A stretch of 64,000 bases of DNA from Haloplasma contractile SSD-17B (GCF_000215935.2 NZ_AFNU02000005.1:1-64000), one strand, 5' to 3'; shown: positions 1 through 8,336, counted from the stretch's first letter. Translations and numbers: made by a program. The notes: generated by a model not told the origin, from the letters alone.

Positions 1-183
1 AGGAATCAGGTCGCGTAGATTCCGCCCCTTTAATAACTGAGTATCATTAGGATAATTCTTATATTCTTGATTAATTGTTTCTAATAGTTCGTTATATAAT
101 GTATTACAAATTTGACTTTGACTGTCTAGTATTAAAGTTGTCTTATGATTAAATACTATTTCAATCTTTCTATTAAACTTCAA
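1..183 (-). CDS. N-terminal part of a TnpB-like (IS200/IS605 OrfB) protein, cut by the window edge
   Basis: The reading frame is open from a TTG start at 181-183 to the left edge (61 codons, no stop). A GGGGAGGTGAT ribosome binding site lies six bases before the TTG. The product starts MKFNRKIEIVFNHKT and contains CNTLYNELLETINQEY followed by LLKGRNLRDLIP. This resembles the N-terminus of TnpB/OrfB proteins, where a beta strand is followed by a helix with a Y/W-NxLL pattern. The family are RNA-guided nucleases carried by IS200/IS605 elements. The RuvC and zinc-ribbon regions would lie outside the window, so activity cannot be judged. The assignment rests on this short N-terminus only. Confidence 0.55.
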   Translation of the reverse strand, partial: MKFNRKIEIVFNHKTTLILDSQSQICNTLYNELLETINQEYKNYPNDTQLLKGRNLRDLIP

Positions 184-274
184 AGTATCACCTCCCCATA
201 TCACAAATTCCCTATACCCATATATTACCAAACAAATGTGCGTTTTACAATATATTATTGTATTTTCCCTAATA

Positions 275-310
275 AAAAATCAACATCAAATGTGCTTTAA
301 TGTTGATTTT
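275..310. terminator. Rho-independent terminator-like hairpin
   Basis: AAATCAACAT and ATGTTGATTT form an inverted repeat around a 13-base loop, with A-rich and T-rich flanks. It lies downstream of the S51 fragment on the minus strand, so it may have ended that transcript. Confidence 0.5.
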
Positions 311-355
311 GATATTCCTACTACTCAAATATTTACTGATTAAAATCTATTCATT

Positions 356-401
356 TATATATAAGTTTAGGTAGATTTAGATAGGTTTATTGTAACTGTT
401 A
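356..401 (-). repeat. 46-bp dispersed repeat, copy 1
   Basis: This stretch aligns without gaps to 29476-29521, with 39 of 46 bases identical by eye. Both copies directly follow the stop codon of a minus-strand gene remnant and both include the shared end TGTAACTGTTA. It may be a scar or end of a small mobile element. Confidence 0.5.
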
Positions 402-545
402 TTTAACCCCACTTACCCATTCTTGTTTAAAAGCAAAAGGAATAATAACAACTTTAGTATTATTGTCTATATATGGTTCTAACTCATTTCTAATCCAATC
501 TTCATGAAATGAATACGTACTTAATAACACGTTAATGATAATCAT
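399..545 (-). pseudogene. N-terminal fragment of a peptidase S51 / type 1 glutamine amidotransferase-like protein
   Basis: The 48-residue frame starts MIIINVLLSTYSFHEDW and continues with YIDNNTKVVIIPFAFKQEW before a stop. The pattern of a hydrophobic strand, a short helix and the KVVIIPFAF strand is that of the N-terminus of dipeptidase E-like (S51) proteins, which normally run to about 200 residues. The nucleophile Ser and catalytic His regions are absent, so this is a truncated relic. Its stop codon overlaps the 46-bp repeat shared with 29.5 kb, suggesting that the downstream part was replaced by that element. No good ribosome binding site is placed at a normal distance from the ATG. Confidence 0.5.
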
Positions 546-635
546 CTCCTATCGTATAACCTTTTTAAAGACATTTTCTTTATCATTATTATATAATCTT
601 ACTTTTTCTCTTACAACCATTATATGGTAATAAAA

Positions 636-666
636 TAAAAAAAGCACCAACTTTCGTCGGTACTTA
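636..666 (-). terminator. Terminator of the phospholipase C-like gene
   Basis: On the minus strand AAGTACCGAC pairs with GTTGGTGCTT around a GAAA loop and is followed by seven T residues. It lies just after the stop of the gene starting at 1265. Confidence 0.8.
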
Positions 667-677
667 CATTTACGTAT

Positions 678-1265
678 TTAAGCAGCTTGTTGATGTGCCT
701 CTTTATTAAAGAATTTACAGTTGTCGATTACATACAGACTAATTAGCTTCGTTATTTTTAATACAAAGTATATATCGTTTTCAATTCTGGGTGCTAATTT
801 GCTATACGATTGCTCATGTTGCATAATTGTTTCTCTGATTCCAGTTTTCTTTACTCTATATAGATCACTATAGGTTAGAATTATATTCGTATTTTTAGCT
901 AGTACAGGAAAATCTTTCTTTAACTTACCTTCATACTTTAAGTGACGGTACAGTGTGATTAGACCTGTCGTATCTTCATGATAATGTACCGCACAGAAAA
1001 AATCAGAGAGAAAATGCATGATAATCCCTAAGTCCATTGAAAACTTTTTCATAGATGTATAATCAGTCTCGATTACTCGTTCAATTTCAGATACAACATA
1101 ATCTAATGACCCTTTTAGACGATGTATTTTTTTAACTAATCTTGGGTCTATATCTGGTCTAATATTTCCAAATGTGAAGTATTTTAAATCGAGTTCGATC
1201 TTATATGACTTGTTAATCTCATTATGAACATACTTTGCAATACGCTTATGTGTCGGTAATTTCAT
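678..1265 (-). CDS. Zinc-dependent phospholipase C-like family protein
   Basis: This 195-residue protein has the layout of the Zn-dependent phospholipase C/S1-nuclease-like fold (PF00882): THKRIAKYVHNEI at the N-terminus, FGNIRPDIDP near residue 32, and MHFLSDFFCAVHYHE near residues 83-97. The family uses His and Asp residues in such motifs to bind zinc. There is no signal peptide, so it probably acts in the cytosol, and its substrate is unknown. The gene stands alone with its own terminator. A second member of the family lies at 6895-7566. Family membership is likely; phospholipase activity is not shown. Confidence 0.6.
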   Translation of the reverse strand: MKLPTHKRIAKYVHNEINKSYKIELDLKYFTFGNIRPDIDPRLVKKIHRLKGSLDYVVSEIERVIETDYTSMKKFSMDLGIIMHFLSDFFCAVHYHEDTTGLITLYRHLKYEGKLKKDFPVLAKNTNIILTYSDLYRVKKTGIRETIMQHEQSYSKLAPRIENDIYFVLKITKLISLYVIDNCKFFNKEAHQQAA

Positions 1266-1695
1266 ACTACCATCCTTTCTAGTAACCCCTAAATTGGTAT
1301 TGAATTTTTATATAATAAATAGTTTTAGTTGTTTTATAGGCGTAAAAAAATAACCTCACAAAAAAGGTTATTTATTATTGATTTGATACTATGACATTAT
1401 AACAAATCATAGAGTTCATAACAGTAGTTCTATACAATTACCATTAACTTCTAGTATACCTATTTAAAGGTCATTATTTGAACCCAAAACGCTTTGATTA
1501 TCCTATTAATACATTATTATTTCGATAAACCAAGATCCTTCAAGTTAATTTTTCATGTCTCAGTTAATTGTTTTAATAATGCTAATTTTAATACGTTTAT
1601 ATAAGTAAGTAAATGTTTAATAGTTGCTTAAATCACTTCACCACGTATATACTATTATTATAGAGTTTATTTATTTTAATGAAAGGAGTCTTTTT
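1266..1695. other. Intergenic region, no gene seen
   Basis: This region separates two divergent genes and should hold both promoters. It contains one bidirectional hairpin at 1347-1374. I found no conserved ORF in it. Confidence 0.5.
1347..1374. terminator. Bidirectional terminator-like hairpin without an obvious gene
   Basis: AAATAACCT and AGGTTATTT form a perfect inverted repeat with a loop of about 8 bases, flanked by A and T runs. It sits between two divergent genes, so it is not clear what it would terminate. Confidence 0.45.
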
Positions 1696-2382
1696 ATGTG
1701 TGGAAGATATACGTTAGACATTAGTGAGGATAAATTAACTACTTATCTAAAAACATATTATGAGATCGAACAGGAAATTGATCATAGATTTAATCTACCA
1801 CGTTATAATATAGCACCTGGCCAACGAATTATTACAATATTAAAAGATGGGGATAAATTTAGATCCGGACCCTTAAAGTGGGGATTCGTTCCGTTTTGGG
1901 CTAAAGATGAAAAGATTGGCTATAAAATGATTAACGCTAAATCTGAAACATTAGCTAGTAAACCGTCTTTTAAACACGCGTTTAAAAATAAACGTTGTAT
2001 CATATTAGCGGACAGTTTCTATGAGTGGAAAAAAGACAAGAATGGTAAAACTCCTATGCGTATAAGTCTTAAAAACCGTAAATTGTTTTCATTTGCAGGA
2101 CTTTGGAGTTCCTATCAAAAAGAAGATGGAACGAATTTATACACGTGTACAATCATTACAACAGAGCCAAATGAGTTTATGGAATCGATTCATAACAGAA
2201 TGCCTGTTATCTTAACGAAAGAACAGGAAAAAATTTGGTTAGACCCTTATATTAATGATGAAGAAAAACTGAATACAGTTCTTAGACCGTATAATTCAAA
2301 TGAAATGACAGCTTACCCTGTATCGACTATTGTTAATAACGCTCGTAATGAAACAGTTGAGTGTATAAAACCAATTAACTAA
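1696..2382 (+). CDS. SRAP-family protein (HMCES/YedK type)
   Basis: SRAP proteins form a covalent thiazolidine link to abasic sites in single-stranded DNA and protect them during replication. The protein begins MCGRYTLDIS, and the family requires Cys at position 2 after Met removal. For this reason I place the start at the ATG at 1696, which has an AAAGGAG site 7 bases upstream, rather than at an upstream in-frame TTG. Other expected active-site residues are present: N38 in RYNIAPGQ, E110 in FYEWKK and H166 in HNRMP. At 228 residues the length is typical. It is a single-gene unit. Confidence 0.9.
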   Translation: MCGRYTLDISEDKLTTYLKTYYEIEQEIDHRFNLPRYNIAPGQRIITILKDGDKFRSGPLKWGFVPFWAKDEKIGYKMINAKSETLASKPSFKHAFKNKRCIILADSFYEWKKDKNGKTPMRISLKNRKLFSFAGLWSSYQKEDGTNLYTCTIITTEPNEFMESIHNRMPVILTKEQEKIWLDPYINDEEKLNTVLRPYNSNEMTAYPVSTIVNNARNETVECIKPIN

Positions 2383-2460
2383 CGTTTATATATGTTTGCA
2401 CACCATTTTTAGGAAAGCATAAAAGTAAACTAGTATCACACACTATGAATGGGTGATAAA

Positions 2461-2643
2461 ATGAATCGATCGCATAAGCATCAACTACAGAAGTTAAAAG
2501 CAAAAAATGAGTATACGCATGAAGATTTAGAAATTGCACAGGAGTTACTGAAACAGGATGATCCTCCTTTTAATGAAGAAGTTGAGGGTGTGCTTCACAA
2601 AATTAAGAATATTTTAAAAGAGAAAAATGACAATAATCAGTAA
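2461..2643 (+). CDS. Small acidic helical protein, paralogue of 5724-5921
   Basis: About 60 residues, highly charged and without cysteines or membrane segments. It shares with the 5724 gene the pattern K-A/S-K...T-H-x-D-x-E-I-A-x-E-L-L-x-Q and DEVE/EEVEG followed by an amphipathic helix, so the two are paralogues. I choose the ATG at 2461 because GGGTGAT lies just before it and the same ACTATxAATGGGTGAT leader precedes the paralogue. I do not recognise the family. A small helical regulatory or structural protein is possible but unproven. Confidence 0.65.
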   Translation: MNRSHKHQLQKLKAKNEYTHEDLEIAQELLKQDDPPFNEEVEGVLHKIKNILKEKNDNNQ

Positions 2644-2654
2644 CACTAAAAAAT

Positions 2655-2686
2655 AAGCCACTTACTTTACAAGTGGCTTTTTTTTT
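2655..2686. terminator. Bidirectional terminator
   Basis: AGCCACTT pairs with AAGTGGCT and is followed by nine T residues. It ends the small gene on the plus strand and abuts the stop of the convergent gene at 2685. Confidence 0.85.
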
Positions 2687-3203
2687 AGTTATAAAGTAGT
2701 TTTAACTGTTCAATCATAAATTCACTAGGTCTTTTGCCTTTAGTTGGCAAATGTATCATATCATGATTTAAGAAATGATTTAAATACTGCATATCTGGAT
2801 GGTCAATACCTAACTCTTCAGCAAATTTACATTCTGAAAAGTAGATATTTTCTTTTATAGATCCTAAGATACTTCTGCTATATGTTTTTGTATAGGTAAT
2901 CTCGTTGAAATTTTCAAAATACTTTTTAATAATGATTTCATTAACTCCATCATTTTTTAAATTTTGTGCCAACTGTTCTTTAAAAAGCGTCTCAATCTGA
3001 GTAAACTCTTTCTTACGTAACCTAAAAAGAATAACACAATAACGCGTCTCAACATTCATAAAGATGACACATTTATAACGACTCACTTTAAACACATTAC
3101 AAATCCATTTATTTAGTGGGATTATATCCACGTAGTCTTCATAATTTTTAATTTCTCGATTAATTTCTTTTTGTAACTTAGCAGTTGCTCCTATTACGAA
3201 CAT
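2685..3203 (-). CDS. DUF6933-like protein of unknown function
   Basis: This 172-residue protein begins MFVIGATAKLQKEI and has WICNVFKVSRYKCVIFMN followed by TRYCVILFRLRKKEF. This strand-rich N-terminus resembles the DUF6933 domain sometimes fused to or annotated near pRiA4b ORF-3-like proteins. No catalytic motif is visible. The C-terminal part contains LNHFLNHDMIHL and a final helix. A TAGGAGA site precedes the ATG. The gene lies downstream of the WG-repeat gene on the same strand and may be cotranscribed with it. Confidence 0.45.
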   Translation of the reverse strand: MFVIGATAKLQKEINREIKNYEDYVDIIPLNKWICNVFKVSRYKCVIFMNVETRYCVILFRLRKKEFTQIETLFKEQLAQNLKNDGVNEIIIKKYFENFNEITYTKTYSRSILGSIKENIYFSECKFAEELGIDHPDMQYLNHFLNHDMIHLPTKGKRPSEFMIEQLKLLYN

Positions 3204-3228
3204 ATACTTTGTCTCCTAAACTGTGTGT

Positions 3229-3400
3229 CTATTCTAGTATGATTTCTTCATAGGAAATGTTTAATTCTAGTATCCCTTTTTGATCATATAGACCCCATTT
3301 ATCATCTAACTTTACTTTAATCCATATTTCATGATCAATTGTCGATGGACTAACTATAATCTCATCATAAGTCTGTGATAGCAGTGGAGAACATAAAGAA
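3229..3400 (-). other. Detached C-terminal end of the WG-repeat protein (other frame)
   Basis: This frame continues the WG-repeat pattern: DSLCSPLLSQTYDEIIVS, then IWIKVKLDDKWGLYDQKG and a final YEEIILE. Read after the upstream frame ending GKWQLF, removing one T from the T6 run gives the typical repeat layout. It is therefore almost certainly the real end of the upstream gene rather than an independent gene. Confidence 0.7.
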
Positions 3401-5437
3401 TCAAAAAAGTTGCCATTTTCCTTCATTGTTTTTAGCTTTTATAAAAACTTGCTCATTATATTCTGCAAAAATAAATTCTTTGAATTTTGGAGAAATCTTT
3501 CCTCCAACTTCACCATTAATTAATCCCCAATCATCTCCCAATCTTACTTTTATATAATTCGACTCGTACTTAGTATATATACTAACAGGTTCTACTAATT
3601 CATTAAATACTGGCTCAACAATATACTCACCTTGATGATTGATAATTCCCCATTTATTATTAATTTTTATACCTATATGTTTACGATTAAGTTCCTTAAT
3701 ATCTTGAAAATCCCCTGATGAAATGAGGTCCCCTTCATTGTTATAAATTTGATAGTGATTGTTTTGGGTTGCAACATAGTAAACCAAATAGTCACTTCTT
3801 ATATAAAAGATTTGATCATAGTTTGCATCAATAATACTTTTACCATTAGAGTTAAACACGCCGTGGTAATCACTAGTACTATTATAGATATAACTCATAT
3901 TGTCAGTAACATTGTACGGATAAAGCTGAATACTTTCGACCACATCAAAACCATGTTTCTCTTCAATATCTATGGTTTGATTACAATTTTCAATATCGTC
4001 GCAATCCACCTCAAATTTTCCATTACCTAGATACTTATTTATAGTTGTATCTAGAAAATCAGTTACTTGTTCCCCAGTAATCGTATTTATAATAGCCCAC
4101 TGATCATCAATGGATACAGGTACATATTGATTGTTAAAAGAAGGACCCACTTCATCATAAATTACATCTGTTAGTTGATTCCCTTGATTGTCGACGTAAC
4201 CCCATTTTTCATTTTCTTTTATAGCAATTGGATTTGAGAATACACGTTCTAGATTTTCACTACGGTTTATCGATTCATACACAGGAGCAATTATCTCTTC
4301 GCCTAAACGATTAATCATTCCTAATTTACCGTTATTCGTAACAATGGCAAATCCTTTTTTTAAGTTAAAAATTTTATCATATGCATGTTCCGTTATATGA
4401 TTTAAATCTTGATTTAAAAGGGCCCATTTATGACCATGTTTAATTATTACATTTTGTTTATACTGATCTCTAGGTTGATTTCTTATTTCAAACACGTCTA
4501 CAATAATTTCTAAATCATCATACATAAACTCTAATAGAACTTCACCTTTTAAGTTTATAATTCCATACTTTCCATTCTTAATAAGAACTATAGTGTCATC
4601 ATTTAAAAATGCATCTTTTTGATCATTAACGGTATAAGTGAAATCAGAAAGTAATTTCCCTGATTTATGTAGAAGTGCCCATTGTCCATTTCTTTTCACT
4701 AGTACTACGCCTTTAGAGAATTGATCATTAAAATTTGGAAGTCCTGCTGTATGTCCATTTGAATCGATCACATCATCAAAGATCATTTCTGTTCCGTTAT
4801 TTTTTACGAAGAGGTGTTCCTGACCCTCCTGATAATAAAAATGAAACCCATCAGATAGGAAAGTAGCATTCTCATAGTTTACATCAAGGACTTCTGTAAG
4901 GTCGCCATTCTGATATTCATATAAACCATCAGTACCTCCTATTATTACCTGAACCCCATTTTCATCTTTAGCACTCTTTTCTGTGGTATTATAAGCAACT
5001 AGTTGGTTCGTACCTTGATGATAAAATCCTCTTGCCTTAAACAACTCGTTACCTTCTTCGTCTATAATAATTGAATGATTATCTACTCTAACTTCATAGT
5101 AACCTTTAAATTTAAGAGGATATATTTCCTCATACTTATAAGCCTTTATAACATTACATGACCGATCCATTATAGCTTGTCCTCGTTTGGTATTTACAGT
5201 AGCAACTCCATGATCGTTAAACGGTTCTATGTGATCAAAATACGTTTTTATTCTAACTATACCATCTTGGTTCACATACGAATAATGACCATCCTTTTTC
5301 ACAGGAAATAATGTCTCTCCTTGAACGATTTTATTACAAACCGGTCCTCTTATATAATAAAACTTGAAAAATAGGACACCTGAACAGATTACCCCTATAA
5401 TTAGTAACATTATTTGTAATTTTCTTTTTTTAAACAT
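3401..5437 (-). CDS. Membrane-anchored WG-repeat protein (frameshifted near the 3' end)
   Basis: The protein has a basic start (MFKKRKLQ), one hydrophobic segment around residues 9-28, and then many copies of the WG repeat (PF14903): x-GKWGLI-N-x-G-E-x-I-x-P-x-Y-D-x-I variants such as NGQWALLHKSGKLL, NGKLGMINRLGEEII and NNKWGIINHQGEYIV. This suggests an extracellular beta-rich scaffold tethered by its N-terminus. Function of WG repeats is not well known. The frame stops at TGA right after CTT TTT, but the alternative frame carries on with another full repeat to 3229. I take ATG 5435-5437 as start; a TTG lies directly before it. Confidence 0.75.
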   Translation of the reverse strand: MFKKRKLQIMLLIIGVICSGVLFFKFYYIRGPVCNKIVQGETLFPVKKDGHYSYVNQDGIVRIKTYFDHIEPFNDHGVATVNTKRGQAIMDRSCNVIKAYKYEEIYPLKFKGYYEVRVDNHSIIIDEEGNELFKARGFYHQGTNQLVAYNTTEKSAKDENGVQVIIGGTDGLYEYQNGDLTEVLDVNYENATFLSDGFHFYYQEGQEHLFVKNNGTEMIFDDVIDSNGHTAGLPNFNDQFSKGVVLVKRNGQWALLHKSGKLLSDFTYTVNDQKDAFLNDDTIVLIKNGKYGIINLKGEVLLEFMYDDLEIIVDVFEIRNQPRDQYKQNVIIKHGHKWALLNQDLNHITEHAYDKIFNLKKGFAIVTNNGKLGMINRLGEEIIAPVYESINRSENLERVFSNPIAIKENEKWGYVDNQGNQLTDVIYDEVGPSFNNQYVPVSIDDQWAIINTITGEQVTDFLDTTINKYLGNGKFEVDCDDIENCNQTIDIEEKHGFDVVESIQLYPYNVTDNMSYIYNSTSDYHGVFNSNGKSIIDANYDQIFYIRSDYLVYYVATQNNHYQIYNNEGDLISSGDFQDIKELNRKHIGIKINNKWGIINHQGEYIVEPVFNELVEPVSIYTKYESNYIKVRLGDDWGLINGEVGGKISPKFKEFIFAEYNEQVFIKAKNNEGKWQLF

Positions 5438-5723
5438 CAAATTCCCCCATATAAATTATAAAATCATTGTTAGGACTTATTGTTATGTTGACGTTATTAA
5501 AGCTCTTGCTATGAATTGATAGTAGATATACCTTAATAAAACACTGTCATTCATAACGTATTACTATATATAACTTACTATTAGGTATATAAAAATTAAA
5601 ATCTAAATTAAAAATTGATTTATAATTACCATTATATAGTAATAGTTACAGGTTTACAAATACTACAATAAATCAATCGTATATTTAAAATAATGGGTCA
5701 CAAACTATTAATGGGTGATTACA

Positions 5724-5921
5724 ATGGATCAAAACAAAAAATATAGAAACTATCTTAAAGCGTTAAAATCTAAGACGAGTTTTACACAACATGATTATGA
5801 AATAGCAAGTGAATTATTGCAACAAACGGAAGATCCATCAATCCATGATGAAGTTGAATCGATTATGGATAAGATGAATGAGCTGGTTGAAAATAGTAAT
5901 AGTGACCGAATGCCTTTATAA
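5724..5921 (+). CDS. Small acidic helical protein, paralogue of 2461-2643
   Basis: The 65-residue product begins MDQNKKYRNYLKALKSK and contains FTQHDYEIASELLQQ and HDEVESIMDKMNEL. These match the paralogue at 2.5 kb in order and spacing. The upstream GTG at 5715 overlaps the GGGTGAT ribosome binding site, so I use the ATG at 5724. It has its own terminator. Function is unknown; it is predicted soluble and largely helical. The conserved leader in both copies suggests that the whole transcription unit was duplicated. Confidence 0.65.
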   Translation: MDQNKKYRNYLKALKSKTSFTQHDYEIASELLQQTEDPSIHDEVESIMDKMNELVENSNSDRMPL

Positions 5922-5946
5922 TTTTATTTTATAGCTCTATATAATA

Positions 5947-5988
5947 AAAATCCCTAATTACACCTATTAATTTGTAATCAGGGATTTT
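5947..5988. terminator. Bidirectional terminator
   Basis: AAAATCCCTAATTACA pairs with TGTAATCAGGGATTTT with a single mismatch. It separates the convergent small gene and the aldo/keto reductase gene. Confidence 0.85.
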
Positions 5989-6002
5989 CTGTATTCAATT
6001 AA

Positions 6003-6827
6003 TTAAAACGTAATTTCATCTGGATCTGGACCAATACGTTCTTCTGTATTTAGTGTAGCAATCTTCTTTAAATCCACATCTGTTAGTTCAAAGTCAAATA
6101 ATTCAGTATTTGAATGTATGCGTTCAGGAGTCACTGATTTTGGTATTACAATAACCCCTCTTTGTAGTTGCCATCTTAACGCAATTTGGGCAACTGTCTT
6201 ATCGTGCTTTTCAGCTAGTTCCTTCATGACCGGCTTGTCAAATATCTGTCCTTGCATCAGTGGTCCCCAAGCTTCTAGTCTAATCCCATTTTCCTCACAG
6301 TATTCCTTTAATTCATCTTGTGGAAATTGAGGATGGCACTCTACTTGATTGACTACTGGTATGATATCAGAATTATTCTTAATTGCCTCTAAATGATGAA
6401 TTTTGAAGTTACTTACGCCAATTGCTCTAATTTTCTCTTCTCTATATAATTTTTCTAATGCCTTCCACGTTTCTAAGTTTTTGTCTTTTGGCCAATGAAT
6501 TAAATATAAATCTAAGTAATCTAGTCCTAAACGATCTAATGAATCTTCAAATGCTTTTAATGTTGATTCATATCCTTGGTCCGAATTCCAAACCTTAGTT
6601 GTCACAAAAATATCTTCTCTTGGTATATCACTTTCTTTAATCGCATCTCCAACACTGCTTTCGTTTCCATAAATCATAGCGGTGTCAATATGCCTATATC
6701 CGGCCTTTAATGCTTCTTTAACAGCATCCTTCGTAACTTTTCCATCTTCTACTTTAAATGTTCCAAAACCTACCCATGGCATTTCTATACCATTGTTTAA
6801 TACGGCACAACTTTTTAGATTTTTCAT
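6003..6827 (-). CDS. Aldo/keto reductase (2,5-diketo-D-gluconate reductase-like)
   Basis: This NADPH-dependent carbonyl reductase is 274 residues, the usual length for the AKR5-type group. The catalytic tetrad is intact: D48 and Y53 in YRHIDTAMIYGNE, K78 in TTKVW, and H111 in LIHWP. The C-terminal IPKSVTPERIHSNTELF binds the cofactor phosphate in the family. An AAAGGAGG site precedes the ATG. It is a single-gene unit closed by the shared terminator. The physiological substrate cannot be told from sequence; glyoxal or other aldehydes are common for relatives. Confidence 0.92.
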   Translation of the reverse strand: MKNLKSCAVLNNGIEMPWVGFGTFKVEDGKVTKDAVKEALKAGYRHIDTAMIYGNESSVGDAIKESDIPREDIFVTTKVWNSDQGYESTLKAFEDSLDRLGLDYLDLYLIHWPKDKNLETWKALEKLYREEKIRAIGVSNFKIHHLEAIKNNSDIIPVVNQVECHPQFPQDELKEYCEENGIRLEAWGPLMQGQIFDKPVMKELAEKHDKTVAQIALRWQLQRGVIVIPKSVTPERIHSNTELFDFELTDVDLKKIATLNTEERIGPDPDEITF

Positions 6828-6894
6828 ATTTGTTTCCTCCTTTGTTTGTACTATCCTTATTATAATCCATTTATTGGGTATGAAGTCAAGTGAT

Positions 6895-7566
6895 TTACAA
6901 GTAACTATTGCAATTACTTAATAGATCATCTATTTTTCTCTCTAATCTTTTTGTACAACTTTCAATGAATCTGCTCATTTCTTCATTTGATACATACTTG
7001 TATGATTCCTTAATAGTTAGCGGTTCGTTGTAGAATTCCTTTATTTTTTTCAGATGATTTGTAATTGCACCTTTTGGAAAATAATCCAAATAATCGGTGC
7101 CATGAACGATTTGAGTAAATACTGTTTCATATATAGTCGCTTCTTGCATTAAATACAAAAAATCAAGCATTTTTAACTCATTTCGGAAGTCGGCCTGATT
7201 CGATTCAATCTCTTCACAGATTATAGGATTACATAATTTTTTATTCATAATTAATTGGTGCCAGTAAATATCTATTAATAGGTGAATGTAATACCCAATC
7301 AAGAATGTGTGATGCTTGGGATCACTATACTCTTTTGAATCCAAATACGTTTCATAAAAAGCATCTGGGTTAATTTGATCATACATAATAGAAGATACAT
7401 TTTTATTCTTCCAGTGTGTCACCTCTTTAGGTGGAATAAACCCACTATTACCATCCGAAGCACCGCTATCCGGTGCTATATTGCCAACTAAAAATGATTC
7501 TTTGTCAAACTGATATTTTGTTAGTAACTTCTCTGCTATCCTTATATGTGTCATCCATGATGCCAT
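6895..7566 (-). CDS. Zinc-dependent phospholipase C-like family protein
   Basis: The protein starts MASWMTHIRIAEKLL, followed by FLVGNIAPDSG near residues 25-35, PPKEVTHW near 45-52, and a central HHTFLIGYYIHLLIDIYWH. The order H...GNxAPDxG...THW...GYxxHLxxDxxWH is typical of the PF00882 group of small cytosolic proteins. These residues would bind metal. It is 223 residues, without signal peptide. A GGAGG site precedes the ATG. It is distantly related to 678-1265. Enzymatic activity is not established for these short members. Confidence 0.7.
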   Translation of the reverse strand: MASWMTHIRIAEKLLTKYQFDKESFLVGNIAPDSGASDGNSGFIPPKEVTHWKNKNVSSIMYDQINPDAFYETYLDSKEYSDPKHHTFLIGYYIHLLIDIYWHQLIMNKKLCNPIICEEIESNQADFRNELKMLDFLYLMQEATIYETVFTQIVHGTDYLDYFPKGAITNHLKKIKEFYNEPLTIKESYKYVSNEEMSRFIESCTKRLERKIDDLLSNCNSYL

Positions 7567-7614
7567 AAGACTTCCTCCAAGTTTATTTCAAAAACTATAT
7601 TTTATATTAAAACA

Positions 7615-7716
7615 CTACTTAACTTCATCATCTATTTTTTTAACACGGTATAAACTGCGAGAGACCATATCATCTACCACATCATCTTCAGTGTATTCGT
7701 TAGGTATATGAATTTG
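7615..7716 (-). other. In-frame continuation beyond the stop of the 7717-8169 ORF
   Basis: After the TAA at 7717-7719 the same frame stays open for 33 codons, encoding IPNEYTEDDVVDDMV and SRSLYRVKKIDDEVK before TAG at 7615-7617. Its acidic, coding-like composition suggests that it is the original C-terminus, cut off by a nonsense change. Confidence 0.5.
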
Positions 7717-8169
7717 TTAATATGAGAAAAAGGTTCCCTGTTCATTTGATATTGGAACGCTTATTTTCGTTCCCCAGTTAAACGTAATAAGAAACTCATC
7801 ATACCGCCCATTGTTATAACCAAAAACAACAAAATCAATGTAATCTTTTCCCTTTTTATAATGATAATAAACATCAATCGTATTTATATCGCTACCTGGC
7901 TTTTCTTCGTAACACTGTCTATTTACATCAAACGCCAAGCCTAATTCAGTAAAAACTAATCTGTCCTTTCCATTATTTAGGTAGGCAATACAGCTCCTTC
8001 CATCCGATAAGTCATATTCAAAAATATAAAATCGCCTGTTATCAATCACTTTCTTATCATATTTAAATGACTTAATCTCTTCGTCATGTATCCCTTGTAC
8101 TTTACTCTTTATTACCATACGTTCTACACCCAATATAGTTAACACGACAATTAGTGTAGCAAGTAACAT
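7717..8169 (-). CDS. Membrane-anchored protein of unknown function, probably with two nonsense codons
   Basis: The 150-residue frame begins with a hydrophobic segment (MLLATLIVVLTILGV) and then an exported beta-rich domain. The natural start looks to be 33 bases upstream at ATG 8200-8202, which has a GGGGGA site at good distance. That ATG is followed at once by TAA, and then by NKLEKRLFF leading into the membrane segment. A second in-frame TAA ends the frame at 7717, but coding continues for 33 more codons. Two stops at such places suggest a recently inactivated gene. No family was recognised. Confidence 0.5.
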   Translation of the reverse strand: MLLATLIVVLTILGVERMVIKSKVQGIHDEEIKSFKYDKKVIDNRRFYIFEYDLSDGRSCIAYLNNGKDRLVFTELGLAFDVNRQCYEEKPGSDINTIDVYYHYKKGKDYIDFVVFGYNNGRYDEFLITFNWGTKISVPISNEQGTFFSY

Positions 8170-8336
8170 AAAAAATAATCGTTTTTCTAGTTTATTTTAC
8201 ATTTAATTTTCCCCCAATCAGAAATTTTTAATTATTGTAATAACTATCTATGCTTCTTGTATAATTAATTTATATTATACCATACAACTTGACTTAATTT
8301 TAGTTATCTTAGTCTTAGATTTTTTCTTTCCCTATA

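Noticed and set aside
3375-4030. Plus-strand short frames opposite the WG-repeat gene
   Set aside because: They are antisense shadows without start signals, opposite a repeat protein whose pattern is clear.
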